DNA of 64,000 nt from DATHSY01 sp046729855 (GTDB lineage Bacteria; Actinomycetota; UBA4738; HRBIN12), in contig JBKPHM010000010.1 in NCBI GenBank assembly GCA_046729855.1, forward strand, positions 24,677 through 88,676, in the 5' to 3' direction. The notes beneath the pieces are model-generated. The model was not told the origin of the DNA. It saw nothing but the letters and a program-made list of their open reading frames with translations, and did not search any database. Each line of letters begins with the position of its first letter. The stretch's first letter is position 1. This document shows, piece after piece, positions 1 through 8,950 of the stretch. Made by a program: the position numbers and the translations under genes.

Positions 1-998
1 ACGCCGAGCTGTTCGCCGAGCATCAGCTCGAGCCGCCCAAGGGCGTGCTGCTGTACGGCCCGCCGGGCTGCGGGAAGACGTTGATCGCTAAGGCCGTGGC
101 CAAGTCACTCGCTGACAAGGTGAAGGAGCGGACGGGACGCGAGGACGCCCATTCGTACTTCCTCAACGTCAAGGGCCCCGAGCTGCTCAACAAGTACGTC
201 GGTGAGACCGAGCGGCAGATCCGCCAGATCTTCCAGCGCGCGAAGGAGCGCAGCGAGGAGGGGCTGCCGGTCATCGTGTTCTTCGACGAGATGGACTCGA
301 TCTTCCGCACGCGGGGGTCGGGGATCTCGAGCGACGTCGAATCGACGATCGTCCCTCAGCTGCTCTCCGAGCTCGACGGCGTCGAGACGCTCAAGAACGT
401 GATCGTGATCGGTGCCTCGAACCGGGAGGACCTGATCGACCCGGCGATCCTTCGCCCTGGCCGCCTCGACGTGAAGATCAAGATCGAGCGGCCGGACGCG
501 CAGCAGGCCGCGGACATCATGACGAAGTACCTGAACGCGGCCGTCCCGATCCACCCGGAGGAGGTCGAGCGCACCGGCGACATGCGGGCGGCGGTCGGCA
601 GGATGATCCAGCAGACCGTCGACCGGATGTACGAGGCCTCGGATGAGAACCGTTTCCTCGAGGTCACCTACGCCTCGGGGGACAAGGAGGTTCTGTACTT
701 CAAGGACTTCAACTCGGGCGCGATGATCGAGAACATCGTCCGCCGGGCCAAGAAGGAGGCGATCAAGCGCTTCCTGTCGATGGGCGAGAAGGGGATCAAG
801 CAGGAGGACCTCCTGCACGCGATTCGCGACGAGTTCAAGGAGAACGAGGACCTGCCGAACACGACCAACCCGGACGACTGGGCGCGCATCTCGGGCAAGA
901 AGGGCGAGCGCATCGTCTACGTCCGGACGCTCCTGGGCGACGGGATCGGCAGCGAAGGGCGGCAGGTCGAACGGATCAGCGCGGGCCAGTACCTGTAG
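1..998 (+). CDS. arc: Proteasomal AAA+ ATPase Arc/Mpa, 3' part
   Basis: C-terminal 331 residues of the ring ATPase that unfolds pupylated proteins and feeds them to the 20S core; the N-terminal coiled coil and OB domains lie left of the window. Seen: Walker A GPPGCGKT at fragment residues 19-26, Walker B FFDEMDS, an arginine-finger region with LRPGRLD, and the extreme C-terminus GQYL. Mycobacterial Mpa ends in a similar QYL tail that docks into the alpha-ring pockets, so docking is probably preserved. It is followed 9 bp later by dop, as in other actinobacterial Pup-proteasome loci. The identification is secure; only the start is missing. Confidence 0.96.
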   Translation, partial: AELFAEHQLEPPKGVLLYGPPGCGKTLIAKAVAKSLADKVKERTGREDAHSYFLNVKGPELLNKYVGETERQIRQIFQRAKERSEEGLPVIVFFDEMDSIFRTRGSGISSDVESTIVPQLLSELDGVETLKNVIVIGASNREDLIDPAILRPGRLDVKIKIERPDAQQAADIMTKYLNAAVPIHPEEVERTGDMRAAVGRMIQQTVDRMYEASDENRFLEVTYASGDKEVLYFKDFNSGAMIENIVRRAKKEAIKRFLSMGEKGIKQEDLLHAIRDEFKENEDLPNTTNPDDWARISGKKGERIVYVRTLLGDGIGSEGRQVERISAGQYL

Positions 999-1007
999 GC
1001 TTCTCGG

Positions 1008-2492
1008 ATGGCCATCCCCAAGGTCGTCGGGACCGAGACGGAGTACGGTATCTCGGCGATCGGCTCGCCCGACTTCAACCCCGTCCTGTCCTCGTCGCTG
1101 TTGATCAGCACGTTCGCGGGCGCCCTGCGGCGGATCCGCTGGGACTACGAGCAGGAGTCGCCGCTGCGCGACGCTCGGGGCTTCGAGCCGGTCCAGGTCC
1201 GGGAGCCCGCCGAGGAAGACCTGGGCCTCGCCAACGTGATCCTGCCGAACGGTGCGCGGTACTACGTCGACCACGCCCACCCCGAGTACTCGACGCCCGA
1301 GTGCGCGTCGCCGCGCGAGCTCGTCGTGCACGACAAGGCGGGCGAGCGTGTGCTCGAGCGTTCCCTCGAGGAGATCCAGCGGGTGCTCCCGCCCGGGCAG
1401 CGGCTCGCAATCTTCAAGAACAACAGCGACGGCAAGGGCAACTCGTACGGCACCCATGAGAACTACCTCGTCGACCGCGCGACGCCGTTCGGCGCGATCG
1501 TCCGGGACCTCACGCCCTTCCTCGTCTCCCGTCAGATCTTCACGGGAGCGGGGAAGCTCGGCGCCGAGGCGCCCTGGGACGACCGGGATCGCCACCGGTT
1601 CCAGCTGACGCAGCGGGCGGACTTCTTCGAGGCCGAGGTCGGGCTGGAGACCACGCTCAAGCGTCCGATCGACAACACCCGTGACGAGCCGCACGCCGAC
1701 CCCGACAAGTACCGACGTCTGCACGTGATCATCGGCGACGCCAACATGAGCGAGGTCGCAACGTTCCTGAAGGTCGGGACGACCTCGATCGTCCTGGAGA
1801 TGATCGAGGACGATTACCTCCAGGACCTGTCGCTCGCGAATCCCGTCGCCGCCCTGCACCAGATCTCGCGCGATCTCACGTGCGCGGAGACGGTCAGGCT
1901 GGCCGACGACCGGCGGCTCACCGCCGTCCAGATCCAATGGGAGTACCTGGAGCGGGCGCGCAAGTACGTGGAGCAGGAGGACGACACGCCGGCCAACCGG
2001 GACGTTCTCGAGCGCTGGGAGCAGGTCCTCACCGGGCTCGAGGCCGAGCCGCTCTCGCTCCATCGCACGCTCGACTGGGTCGCGAAGCACCGCGTGCTGG
2101 AGGGCTACCGCGAGCGGGACCGGCTCGAGTGGTCCGACCCCAAGCTGCGGCTGGTGGACCTGCAGTACCACGACGTCCGGCGCGACAAGGGCCTGTACCA
2201 CCGGCTCGTCGCGAGCGGCAAGGTCGAGCGGCTGACGGGCGACGCGGAGGTCGAGCGGGCCGTCATGGAGCCGCCGGACGACACGCGCGCGTACTTCCGA
2301 GGCCGGTGCATCGCGAAGTACCCCGAGGCGATCGCCGCAGCCTCGTGGGACTCGATGATCTTCGACACGGGCAGGGACGCCTTGCAGCGGATCCCGATGC
2401 GCGAGCCGCTCAGGGGCACGCGCCAGCACGTCGAGCGAGTCCTCGACGAGGCGCCGGACGCGGCCACCCTGGTCTCGCTGCTGCAGTCCTGA
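1008..2492 (+). CDS. dop: Pup deamidase/depupylase Dop
   Basis: 494-residue carboxylate-amine-ligase-fold enzyme that removes Pup from substrates and, where Pup ends in Gln, deamidates it. Seen: GTETEYG near the N-terminus (residues 8-14), and a roughly 35-residue insertion at about residues 40-75 that matches the Dop-loop distinguishing Dop from the ligase PafA. The catalytic-type Asp88 lies in YVDHAHPEYSTPE. The paralogue PafA (4422-5780) lacks this insertion. Because Pup here is encoded with a C-terminal Glu, Dop is probably needed only for depupylation (inference). The ATG start lies 9 bp after arc, so the two are likely cotranscribed. Confidence 0.95.
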   Translation: MAIPKVVGTETEYGISAIGSPDFNPVLSSSLLISTFAGALRRIRWDYEQESPLRDARGFEPVQVREPAEEDLGLANVILPNGARYYVDHAHPEYSTPECASPRELVVHDKAGERVLERSLEEIQRVLPPGQRLAIFKNNSDGKGNSYGTHENYLVDRATPFGAIVRDLTPFLVSRQIFTGAGKLGAEAPWDDRDRHRFQLTQRADFFEAEVGLETTLKRPIDNTRDEPHADPDKYRRLHVIIGDANMSEVATFLKVGTTSIVLEMIEDDYLQDLSLANPVAALHQISRDLTCAETVRLADDRRLTAVQIQWEYLERARKYVEQEDDTPANRDVLERWEQVLTGLEAEPLSLHRTLDWVAKHRVLEGYRERDRLEWSDPKLRLVDLQYHDVRRDKGLYHRLVASGKVERLTGDAEVERAVMEPPDDTRAYFRGRCIAKYPEAIAAASWDSMIFDTGRDALQRIPMREPLRGTRQHVERVLDEAPDAATLVSLLQS

Positions 2493-2583
2493 ACGGCGGC
2501 TGGTGCTGGCGATGCCATACGCCGTGAACCGGCGGCTCGACGACGCCCGTTCCGGCGCGGCCGGACCTGTCCGCGCCGTCCCG

Positions 2584-2610
2584 TAGGATATCTTGACGTT
2601 CCCGGGAGGA
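2584..2610 (+). promoter_or_regulatory. pup promoter -10 and Shine-Dalgarno
   Basis: A TAGGAT -10 box lies at 2584-2589 and GGGAGGA at 2604-2610, 8 bases before the pup ATG. Unlike most units in this window, pup therefore appears to have a short leader with a strong ribosome-binding site, as expected for a highly translated tag protein. No convincing -35 box is visible. The stretch 2493-2583 between dop and this site shows nothing else I can interpret. Confidence 0.5.
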
Positions 2611-2618
2611 GATCGAAC

Positions 2619-2819
2619 ATGCCGCAGGAGCAGGAGCAGAAGCGCACGCAGCGCCGGTCCGGCGGCGAGGGTGGCGACGACGCCGGCCAGGTCGAGGGCG
2701 CCGCCAAGACCGAGCGGCTCAAGGAAGAGATGGACGAGATCCTCGACGAGATCGACTCCGTCCTGGAGGAGAACGCCGAGGAGTTCATCAAGAGCTACGT
2801 CCAGAAGGGCGGCGAATGA
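2619..2819 (+). CDS. pup: Prokaryotic ubiquitin-like protein Pup
   Basis: 66-residue, highly charged, intrinsically disordered protein tag that PafA links to substrate lysines for proteasomal degradation. Seen: an acidic coiled segment at about residues 30-60 (EEMDEILDEIDSVLEEN), which in the family binds Arc/Mpa, and the C-terminal sequence YVQKGGE. The terminal residue is genomically Glu rather than the Gln of mycobacteria, so it needs no deamidation before ligation. The last codon and stop overlap the prcB start (ATGA), which couples tag and protease synthesis. Confidence 0.96.
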   Translation: MPQEQEQKRTQRRSGGEGGDDAGQVEGAAKTERLKEEMDEILDEIDSVLEENAEEFIKSYVQKGGE

Positions 2820-3676
2820 CCGACGGAGCCGCCCCGCCGCCGCTCCTCGGCGGCGGCCCCATCGGTGCCAATCCCAGCTTCTTCGATCTCGTCGCCGGGA
2901 CGAGACCGGAACTGCTGACCCACGTCCAGGGGGCGGGCAGTGAGGTCCCCGGCCTGCCGCACGGGACGACGGTGCTCGGGCTGAAGTTCGCCGACGGCGT
3001 GGTGTTCGCGGGGGACCGGCGGGCGACAGAGGGGTACTCGATCGCCGACGACAGGATGCAGAAGGTCTTCGCGGCCGACGACCGCTCGGCGATCGCGATC
3101 GCCGGCGCGGCCGGCCAGGCCGTCGAGATCGTGAAGCTGTTCCAGCTCGAGCTGGAGCACTACGAGAAGATCACGGGCGACCGCCTCTCGCTCGAGGGCA
3201 AGGCGAACCGCCTCGCGCAGATGATCCGCGGCAACTTCCCGCTGGCGTTGCAGGGCCTAGTCGTCGTCCCGCTGTTCGGCGGCTACGACGAGCGGCGCGG
3301 CCAGGGCCGGATCTTCTACTACGACGCCACTGGCGGTCGGTGGGAGGAGGAGGACTTCCACGCGACGGGCTCGGGCGGGCGTCCCGCGAAGAGCTCCCTC
3401 AAGAAGCGCTGGCGGCCGGACATGGACGCGGCCGAAGCCGTCCGCGTGGCCGTCGAGGCGCTCGTGGACGCCTCGCAGGAGGACGCGGCTACCGGTGGCG
3501 TCGACCCGTCGCGCGGCATCTACCCGCTGGTGCTGGTGGTGGGCACCGACGGCGTCCGTGACGTCCCCGACGACGAGGTCCGTACGGCGTACGACGCCGT
3601 GACCCAGGAAGACGGCGGGGCTCAAGGAGCGAGCGCGAGCGCGCGAGCGGTTGCCCCTGGGGGAGGGCGGCGCTGA
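2816..3676 (+). CDS. prcB: 20S proteasome beta subunit
   Basis: 286-residue precursor of the catalytic beta subunit. Seen: a propeptide of about 50 residues ending in PGLPHG, followed by TTVLGLKF, so Thr51 should become the N-terminal nucleophile after autocleavage. The proteasome signature FADGVVFAGDRRATEG follows. A C-terminal Ala/Gly-rich tail of about 25 residues has no obvious role. The start overlaps pup by 4 bp and the stop overlaps the prcA start by one base, so pup, prcB and prcA form one coupled unit. Confidence 0.96.
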   Translation: MTDGAAPPPLLGGGPIGANPSFFDLVAGTRPELLTHVQGAGSEVPGLPHGTTVLGLKFADGVVFAGDRRATEGYSIADDRMQKVFAADDRSAIAIAGAAGQAVEIVKLFQLELEHYEKITGDRLSLEGKANRLAQMIRGNFPLALQGLVVVPLFGGYDERRGQGRIFYYDATGGRWEEEDFHATGSGGRPAKSSLKKRWRPDMDAAEAVRVAVEALVDASQEDAATGGVDPSRGIYPLVLVVGTDGVRDVPDDEVRTAYDAVTQEDGGAQGASASARAVAPGGGRR

Positions 3677-4362
3677 TGTCGTTCATGCCCTACGTCGCGC
3701 CCGAGCAGCTCATGAAGGATCGCTCGGAGTACGCACGCAAGGGCATCTCTCGCGGCAAGTCCGTCGTCGGCATCCAGTACACGGACGGTCTCCTGTTCCT
3801 GGCGGAGAACCCCAGCGCGTCGCTGCACAAGATCTCCGAGATCTACGACCGGATCGCGTTCGCCGGCGTCGGCAAGTACAGCGAGTTCGAAGACCTTCGG
3901 ATCGCGGGCGTACGCCTCGCGGACCTCCGCGGCTACTCGTACGACCGGGAGGACGTCAAGGCCAAGGACATCGCCAACGCCTACTCGCAGGCGCTGTCGA
4001 CGATTTTCACGCAACAGATGAAGCCGTACGAGGTCGAGGTCCTTGTGGGCGAGGTCACCGACGGCGACGGACACAACGAGCTCTACCACATCGTCTTCGA
4101 CGGCTCGGTCAGCGATGAGCACGGCTACGTCGGGATCGGCGGGCACGCCGAAGAGCTCACGGGCGCGCTGGAGACCGCGTACGCCGAGGGCTGGGACCTC
4201 GCCAACGCCGTGCGCGAGGGCGTCAAGGCGATCTCGTCGGCGGAGGGTCGCCAGCTCGAGCCGGACGCGTTCGAGGCGGGGATCCTGGACCGGACCCGGC
4301 CGCAGCGCCGCAAGTTCCGGCGCCTGACCGACGACGAGGTGGCCAGGATTCTCGCAAGCTAG
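3676..4362 (+). CDS. prcA: 20S proteasome alpha subunit
   Basis: 228-residue alpha subunit forming the outer gating rings that contact Arc. Seen: the N-terminal gating segment with MPYVAPEQLMKDRSEYARKG, then a proteasome fold with GISRGKSVVGIQ and the conserved GVGKYSEFEDL region. No propeptide nucleophile is present, as expected for alpha. The start ATG shares one base with the prcB stop. Assignment is secure from sequence and context. Confidence 0.96.
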   Translation: MSFMPYVAPEQLMKDRSEYARKGISRGKSVVGIQYTDGLLFLAENPSASLHKISEIYDRIAFAGVGKYSEFEDLRIAGVRLADLRGYSYDREDVKAKDIANAYSQALSTIFTQQMKPYEVEVLVGEVTDGDGHNELYHIVFDGSVSDEHGYVGIGGHAEELTGALETAYAEGWDLANAVREGVKAISSAEGRQLEPDAFEAGILDRTRPQRRKFRRLTDDEVARILAS

Positions 4363-4421
4363 CGTTATCGTGGGCTGACGGGCGTCCCGCCGTTCGTCCC
4401 GGGCGGGCCTACACTCCTTCC

Positions 4422-5780
4422 GTGGACCGCCGCATCTTCGGCCTCGAGAACGAGTACGGCGTGACGTGCACGTTCCGCGGGCAGCGCCGCCTGTCGCCCG
4501 ACGAGGTCGCGCGGTACCTGTTCCGCCGCGTCGTCCACTGGGGCCGCTCCTCGAACGTCTTCCTCGAGAACGGGGCGCGCCTGTATCTCGACGTCGGCTC
4601 GCATCCGGAGTATGCGACTCCCGAGTGCGATTCGGTCGTCGATCTCGTCGCCCACGACAAGGCCGGGGAACGGATCCTTGAAGCGCTGCTCGCAGCGGCC
4701 GAGGTCCGGCTGCACGAGGAGGGCATCAGCGGGCAGGTCTACCTGTTCAAGAACAACACCGACTCCGCCGGCAACTCGTACGGATGCCACGAGAACTACC
4801 TCGTCGCGCGCCAGGGAGAGTTCGCGCGGATGGCCGACGTCCTGATCCCGTTCTTCGTGACGCGACAGATCTACTGCGGCGCGGGCAAGGTTCTCCACGG
4901 GCCGCGCGGCGCGCAGTTCTGCATCGCGCAGCGCGCGGAGCACATCTGGGAGGGTGTCTCGAGCGCCACGACGCGGTCCCGGCCGATCATCAACACGCGC
5001 GACGAGCCGCACGCGGACGCGGAGCGGTTCCGCCGTCTGCACGTGATCGTCGGCGACTCCAACATGAACGAGACGACGACCTGGATGAAGGTCGGTATCA
5101 CCGACCTGGTCCTGCGGATGGTCGAGTCGAACACCGTGATGCGCGACCTGACGCTGGAGAACCCGATCCGCGCGATCCGCGAGATCTCGCACGACATGTC
5201 GTGCCGCAAGCGCGTCCGCCTGGCGAACGGACGCGAGCTCACCGCGATCGACATCCAGGAGGAGTACTTCGAGCGGACCGAGCGCTTCGTCGCGCGCCGC
5301 GGTCCGGACCCCCAGGCGAAGCAGCTCTTGCTCGAGTGGCGCGACGCGCTCGATGCGCTGACGGCGGGCGAGCCGGAGGGACTGACGCGAAAGGTGGACT
5401 GGGTCGCGAAGCACCTAATGATCGAGCGGTACCGGGACAAGCACGGCCTGCCGCTGTCCTCGCCGAAGGTCGCGCTCCTCGACTTGGCGTACCACGACGT
5501 GAACCGCAGCCGCGGGCTCTACTACCTGATGGAGCGCCAAGATCGCGCGGACCGCGTCGTCGGCGAGAAGGAGATCTCACGCGCGATGCGCGAGCCGCCG
5601 CAGACGACCCGGGCCAAGCTCCGCGGTGACTTCATCAGGTACGCCAAGCAGAAGCGGCGCGACTACACGGTGGACTGGGTGCACCTCAAGCTGAACGACC
5701 AGGCCCAGCGCACGGTGCTGTGCAAGGACCCGTTTCGCAGCGTCGACGAGCGGGTCGAGCAGCTGATCGCGCACATGTGA
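4422..5780 (+). CDS. pafA: Pup-protein ligase PafA
   Basis: 452-residue ATP-dependent ligase that phosphorylates the C-terminal Glu of Pup and joins it to substrate lysines. Seen: GLENEYG at residues 7-13, Asp57 in LYLDVGSHPEYATPE, and the nucleotide and metal-binding region KNNTDSAGNSYGCHENY. It lacks the Dop-loop, which separates it from Dop. The GTG start follows a TACACT -10 box (4410-4415) by only 6 bases, so the mRNA is probably leaderless and the gene has its own promoter apart from prcBA. Confidence 0.96.
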   Translation: MDRRIFGLENEYGVTCTFRGQRRLSPDEVARYLFRRVVHWGRSSNVFLENGARLYLDVGSHPEYATPECDSVVDLVAHDKAGERILEALLAAAEVRLHEEGISGQVYLFKNNTDSAGNSYGCHENYLVARQGEFARMADVLIPFFVTRQIYCGAGKVLHGPRGAQFCIAQRAEHIWEGVSSATTRSRPIINTRDEPHADAERFRRLHVIVGDSNMNETTTWMKVGITDLVLRMVESNTVMRDLTLENPIRAIREISHDMSCRKRVRLANGRELTAIDIQEEYFERTERFVARRGPDPQAKQLLLEWRDALDALTAGEPEGLTRKVDWVAKHLMIERYRDKHGLPLSSPKVALLDLAYHDVNRSRGLYYLMERQDRADRVVGEKEISRAMREPPQTTRAKLRGDFIRYAKQKRRDYTVDWVHLKLNDQAQRTVLCKDPFRSVDERVEQLIAHM

Positions 5781-5819
5781 GGCCGGCGACGTAGCGCCCG
5801 CCCCGTCCGTTCCGCGACG

Positions 5820-6950
5820 TCAGCCGGGCCGTGACCGGTAGCGTCGCGACCCCGCGGCCATCCGGCCGGCGAGCACGCCGGCCGCGCCAGCGGCCAGGAA
5901 GAAGGCCGGATCGGCAGCGGGGGAGCGGCCCATCGACGTGACCTCGACCCGGGCGTCGCCGAGCGCGTGGATCGCGGGCCCGCCGTCCACCTCGACGAGG
6001 TGGTGTCGATCCTCGATGCCGCGGCCCCGCAGCGCGTCCCACACGGCTCGCCGCTGCGGCTCGTGTTCGAGCACCGGGACGGCGACGTTCGTCCGTGCCG
6101 TGGCGATCCTCTCCAGGATCGTCAGCGAGTGGTGGGAGACGACCCGGTGGCGTTCGCGCGGGTCGGCGAACGAAATCCGCAGCGCCGCCACCGGGCGGCC
6201 GCCGAGCGTCTCGACCGCGTTGAGCGCTTCGCCCGACGCGAGACCCGAGACGCCCCACGTCGTGTCGGTGCCGAGATTGCCCGGCCCATCGGCGACGACG
6301 GCCACCTCCGCGCCCAGGACGTGCCGGGCCGCCAGGAGCCCGCTCCACAGCGTCACCGCCTCCAGGTCGCCGCCGCCGAACGCCTGCCCGCACGTCACGA
6401 CGCCGTCCAGCAGCCCGGCCTCGCGCAGGCGCGGCACGAGGTTCGAGAGCGCGCCCGGCAGCGCGGCGCCGTCGCTCATGACGTATGCGACGGTCGCCTC
6501 CCCGGACGCCTTCGCACCGGCGGCGACCGGCGCGATCATCGAGTGCAGCGGTGCGCACACGACCGGCATGCCGTCGAGACCCCGAGCCCGCTCGAGCGTG
6601 TCCCGGTGCTTCTCCTCAACCGTCGGCACGGCGGCCTGGACCGGCGTGTAGCGCGCCTTCATCACGCGTCCGTCGTGGCGCACGTCGGTCGCGGGCGCGT
6701 CCTCGACCGCGACCACCAGGTGCCAGCCGCCCGTCCCGAGCCCGAGCTCCACGGCGGTCGTGTTCAGCAACACTCGATCGCCAGGCGCGACGCCGCCGAC
6801 GAGCGCCGGGTAGGCCAACGCGTCCTGCGGTCGACCGTCGAGGTCGACGGTCAGCTCCGTCACGCCGGGTCGAGCCGTATCGATCGTCGCGACGGTCGCC
6901 CATCGGAGCCGGATCAGCGGCGCGTCGTCGTCGCTCCGGTCCGCAGGCAT
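5820..6950 (-). CDS. DUF3866 family protein
   Basis: 376-residue soluble protein matching what I remember of DUF3866, a family of unknown function found in several actinobacteria near proteasome-accessory genes. Seen: an N-terminal beta-rich part of about 100 residues (AYPALVGGVAPGDRVLLNTTAVELGLGT in two parts, suggesting a small barrel), then a Rossmann-like region with VVCAPLHS, VTCGQAFGGGD and VVADGPGNLGTDT, and a C-terminal Gly/Ala-rich segment. No catalytic motif is recognisable. It lies opposite to its neighbours, between pafA and pafB, and diverges from pafB across 23 bp. Confidence 0.7.
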   Translation of the reverse strand: MPADRSDDDAPLIRLRWATVATIDTARPGVTELTVDLDGRPQDALAYPALVGGVAPGDRVLLNTTAVELGLGTGGWHLVVAVEDAPATDVRHDGRVMKARYTPVQAAVPTVEEKHRDTLERARGLDGMPVVCAPLHSMIAPVAAGAKASGEATVAYVMSDGAALPGALSNLVPRLREAGLLDGVVTCGQAFGGGDLEAVTLWSGLLAARHVLGAEVAVVADGPGNLGTDTTWGVSGLASGEALNAVETLGGRPVAALRISFADPRERHRVVSHHSLTILERIATARTNVAVPVLEHEPQRRAVWDALRGRGIEDRHHLVEVDGGPAIHALGDARVEVTSMGRSPAADPAFFLAAGAAGVLAGRMAAGSRRYRSRPG

Positions 6951-6958
6951 CGCCCGAG

Positions 6959-6964
6959 TATGAT
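6959..6964 (+). promoter_or_regulatory. pafB leaderless promoter -10 box
   Basis: TATGAT, one base from the -10 consensus, ends 9 bases before the pafB ATG at 6974. Transcription should start at or next to the start codon, giving a leaderless mRNA. The divergent DUF3866 start is only 23 bp away, so the two promoters must overlap. Confidence 0.5.
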
Positions 6965-6973
6965 GCCGCGCGG

Positions 6974-7924
6974 ATGCATCCGCTCGAGCGCCTGGTCAAC
7001 CTGGTGGCGCTGCTCCTCGAGTCGCCCCGCCCCCTTACGTTCGACGAGATCCGAGACGCGATGCCGGAGGCGTACGCGCAGGACGAGGCGTCGACCGCGA
7101 AGCGGATGTTCGAACGCGACAAGGACATCCTGCGCGACGTCGGCGTCCCGATCCGCGTGCAGGCGACCGACGTCTGGGACGTGGAGCAGGGCTACGTCAT
7201 CGACAAGGCGGAGTACTACCTGCCCGAGGTCGAGCTCACGCCCGAGGAGGTGTCGGCGTTGTTCGTCGCGGCACGGGCGAGCGGCACGGACGAGACGGCC
7301 GAGCAGGCGGCCCTGAAGCTGCTGTACGGCGCCGAGGGCGGTCTGCTGAGCGGCGCCGCGGCCGCCCCGCTCGCCGCCGACGGGGGCGCGGCCGACCCCA
7401 AGCTGAGCGTCGCGGCGGACGCCGTCACCGAGCACCGCAGCCTGCGCTTCGCCTACCGGACGTCGAGGGGCACGGAGTCCAAGCGCCACGTCGATCCCTA
7501 CGGACTCGTGTTCCGAGGAGGACACTGGTACGTCGTCGGCCTGGACCGCGAGCGCGGCGAGATCCGGTCGTTCCGGCTCTCGAGGATCCGGGGCGATGTC
7601 CGTCCGGACGACGCGGCCCCTCCGCCGCCGGAGGGCTTCCGCGCCGCCGATCACGTCCAGGCCGGTCCCTGGGGGCCGGGGGAGGCGCACGACCGCGCCC
7701 GGATCGCCTTCTCGCCCGACGTCGCCTGGTACGCGACGCGCTCCCTCCGCGACGCGCGGGTCGAGCGAACGCGCGACGACGGGTGGGTCGAGGTGACGGT
7801 CCCCGCGCCGCCCGGCGACGCGATCGTCTCGTGGGTGCTCTCGTTCGGACCCGACGCCGTGCTGCTGGAGCCCGAGGCGCTTCGGCAGCAGATCGTGCGG
7901 CGTCTGGAGGCCGTCATTGCCTGA
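6974..7924 (+). CDS. pafB: WYL-domain regulator PafB
   Basis: 316-residue winged-helix/WYL protein. In mycobacteria PafB pairs with PafC and activates the RecA-independent DNA-damage response; the name reflects operon linkage to pafA. Seen: an N-terminal HTH region (residues 1-60, RLVNLVALLLESPRPLTFDEIRD in two parts) and a WYL domain with HWYVVGLDRERGEIRSFRLSRI at mid-protein, followed by a WCX-like C-terminus. I chose the ATG at 6974 because it begins the HTH and follows the -10 box at 6959-6964. The stop overlaps the pafC start. Confidence 0.92.
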   Translation: MHPLERLVNLVALLLESPRPLTFDEIRDAMPEAYAQDEASTAKRMFERDKDILRDVGVPIRVQATDVWDVEQGYVIDKAEYYLPEVELTPEEVSALFVAARASGTDETAEQAALKLLYGAEGGLLSGAAAAPLAADGGAADPKLSVAADAVTEHRSLRFAYRTSRGTESKRHVDPYGLVFRGGHWYVVGLDRERGEIRSFRLSRIRGDVRPDDAAPPPPEGFRAADHVQAGPWGPGEAHDRARIAFSPDVAWYATRSLRDARVERTRDDGWVEVTVPAPPGDAIVSWVLSFGPDAVLLEPEALRQQIVRRLEAVIA

Positions 7925-8915
7925 GCGGCAGCGGAGGGCGCCCACCAAGGCGTCGGAGCGGCTCCGTCGGCTGCTCGTCGTCGTGCCCTACATCGTGCGG
8001 CACCCGGGCTCGAGGATCGCCGACCTCACGACGGCCTTCGACGTGGACGAGCGCGAGCTGCTCGAGGACCTCGAGCGACTGTTCCTGTCCGGGCTGCCGC
8101 CATACGGACCCGGCGACCTGATCGGGGTCGACATCCAGGACGGCCGCGTGTGGATCGACATGGCGGACTACTTCGCGCGGCCGCTCCGGATGACCAAACC
8201 CGAGGCGCGGGCGCTGTTCCTGCAGGGGACGCAGGTCGCGGCCATGCCGGGCCCTCAGGAGCCCGGGGCGCTCAGCTCGGCGCTCGCCAAGCTGGCGTCC
8301 GCACTCGGTGAGGACCTCGAACGTCTCGCCGAGCACGTGGAGGTCGCCGAGGACGGCCGCCCGCTCGAGACGCTCGACGGGCTCCGCGAGGCCGTGCGCG
8401 CCCACGAGCGCGTGGTGATCGGGTACTTCGCGGCGTCGACGGGCGAGACGACGACGCGCGCGATCGACCCCGAGGAGGTCTTCTTTGCGATGGGGAACTG
8501 GTACGTCGCCGCCTGGGACCATCGCTCGGACCAGGAGCGTCTGTTCCGGGTCGACCGGATCCGGTCCGTCGAGCCGTCCGGCGAGCGGTTCGAGCCTCGC
8601 GGGTTGCGGGGCGCCGGGCGGCCGCTGTACACGCCCACCGAGGCCGACGTCCCGATCCGGCTCCGCGTCGGGCCCGACGGTCGCTGGATCGCCGAGTACT
8701 ACGCCGTCGACCAGGTCGAGGAGCTCCCCGACGGGGGCCTGGAGGCCGTGTTCCCCGCATCGCGGCTGGAGTGGGTGGCCAGGCTCGTGCTGCGCCTGGG
8801 ACCCGAAGTGGAGATCCTCGACCCGCCGGTGCTAAAGGACCGTGTTCGCGAGGTCGCGAGCCTGACTCGAAAACGGTACGTCCCGAGTAGCCCGGATGGG
8901 GGACCCGAGGCCTAA
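7917..8915 (+). CDS. pafC: WYL-domain regulator PafC
   Basis: 332-residue partner of PafB with an HTH-like N-terminus (about residues 14-65) and a WYL core containing NWYVAAWDHRSDQERLFRVDRI, plus a C-terminal WCX extension. The TTG start at 7917 lies inside the end of pafB (8-bp overlap), so translation is coupled, consistent with the PafBC heterodimer. The HTH is weaker than in PafB. Assignment rests on the domain pattern and on the pafA-pafB-pafC-tatA order shared with mycobacteria. Confidence 0.9.
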   Translation: MPERQRRAPTKASERLRRLLVVVPYIVRHPGSRIADLTTAFDVDERELLEDLERLFLSGLPPYGPGDLIGVDIQDGRVWIDMADYFARPLRMTKPEARALFLQGTQVAAMPGPQEPGALSSALAKLASALGEDLERLAEHVEVAEDGRPLETLDGLREAVRAHERVVIGYFAASTGETTTRAIDPEEVFFAMGNWYVAAWDHRSDQERLFRVDRIRSVEPSGERFEPRGLRGAGRPLYTPTEADVPIRLRVGPDGRWIAEYYAVDQVEELPDGGLEAVFPASRLEWVARLVLRLGPEVEILDPPVLKDRVREVASLTRKRYVPSSPDGGPEA

Positions 8916-8950
8916 ACCGGTTCGGCCACGCCGCCGATACAGCTCGTGTC

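Noticed and set aside
105..2429. 774-codon open frame on the minus strand opposite arc and dop
   Set aside because: It is antisense to two well-conserved genes and its translation is low-complexity Arg/Asp/Leu text typical of high-GC shadow frames.
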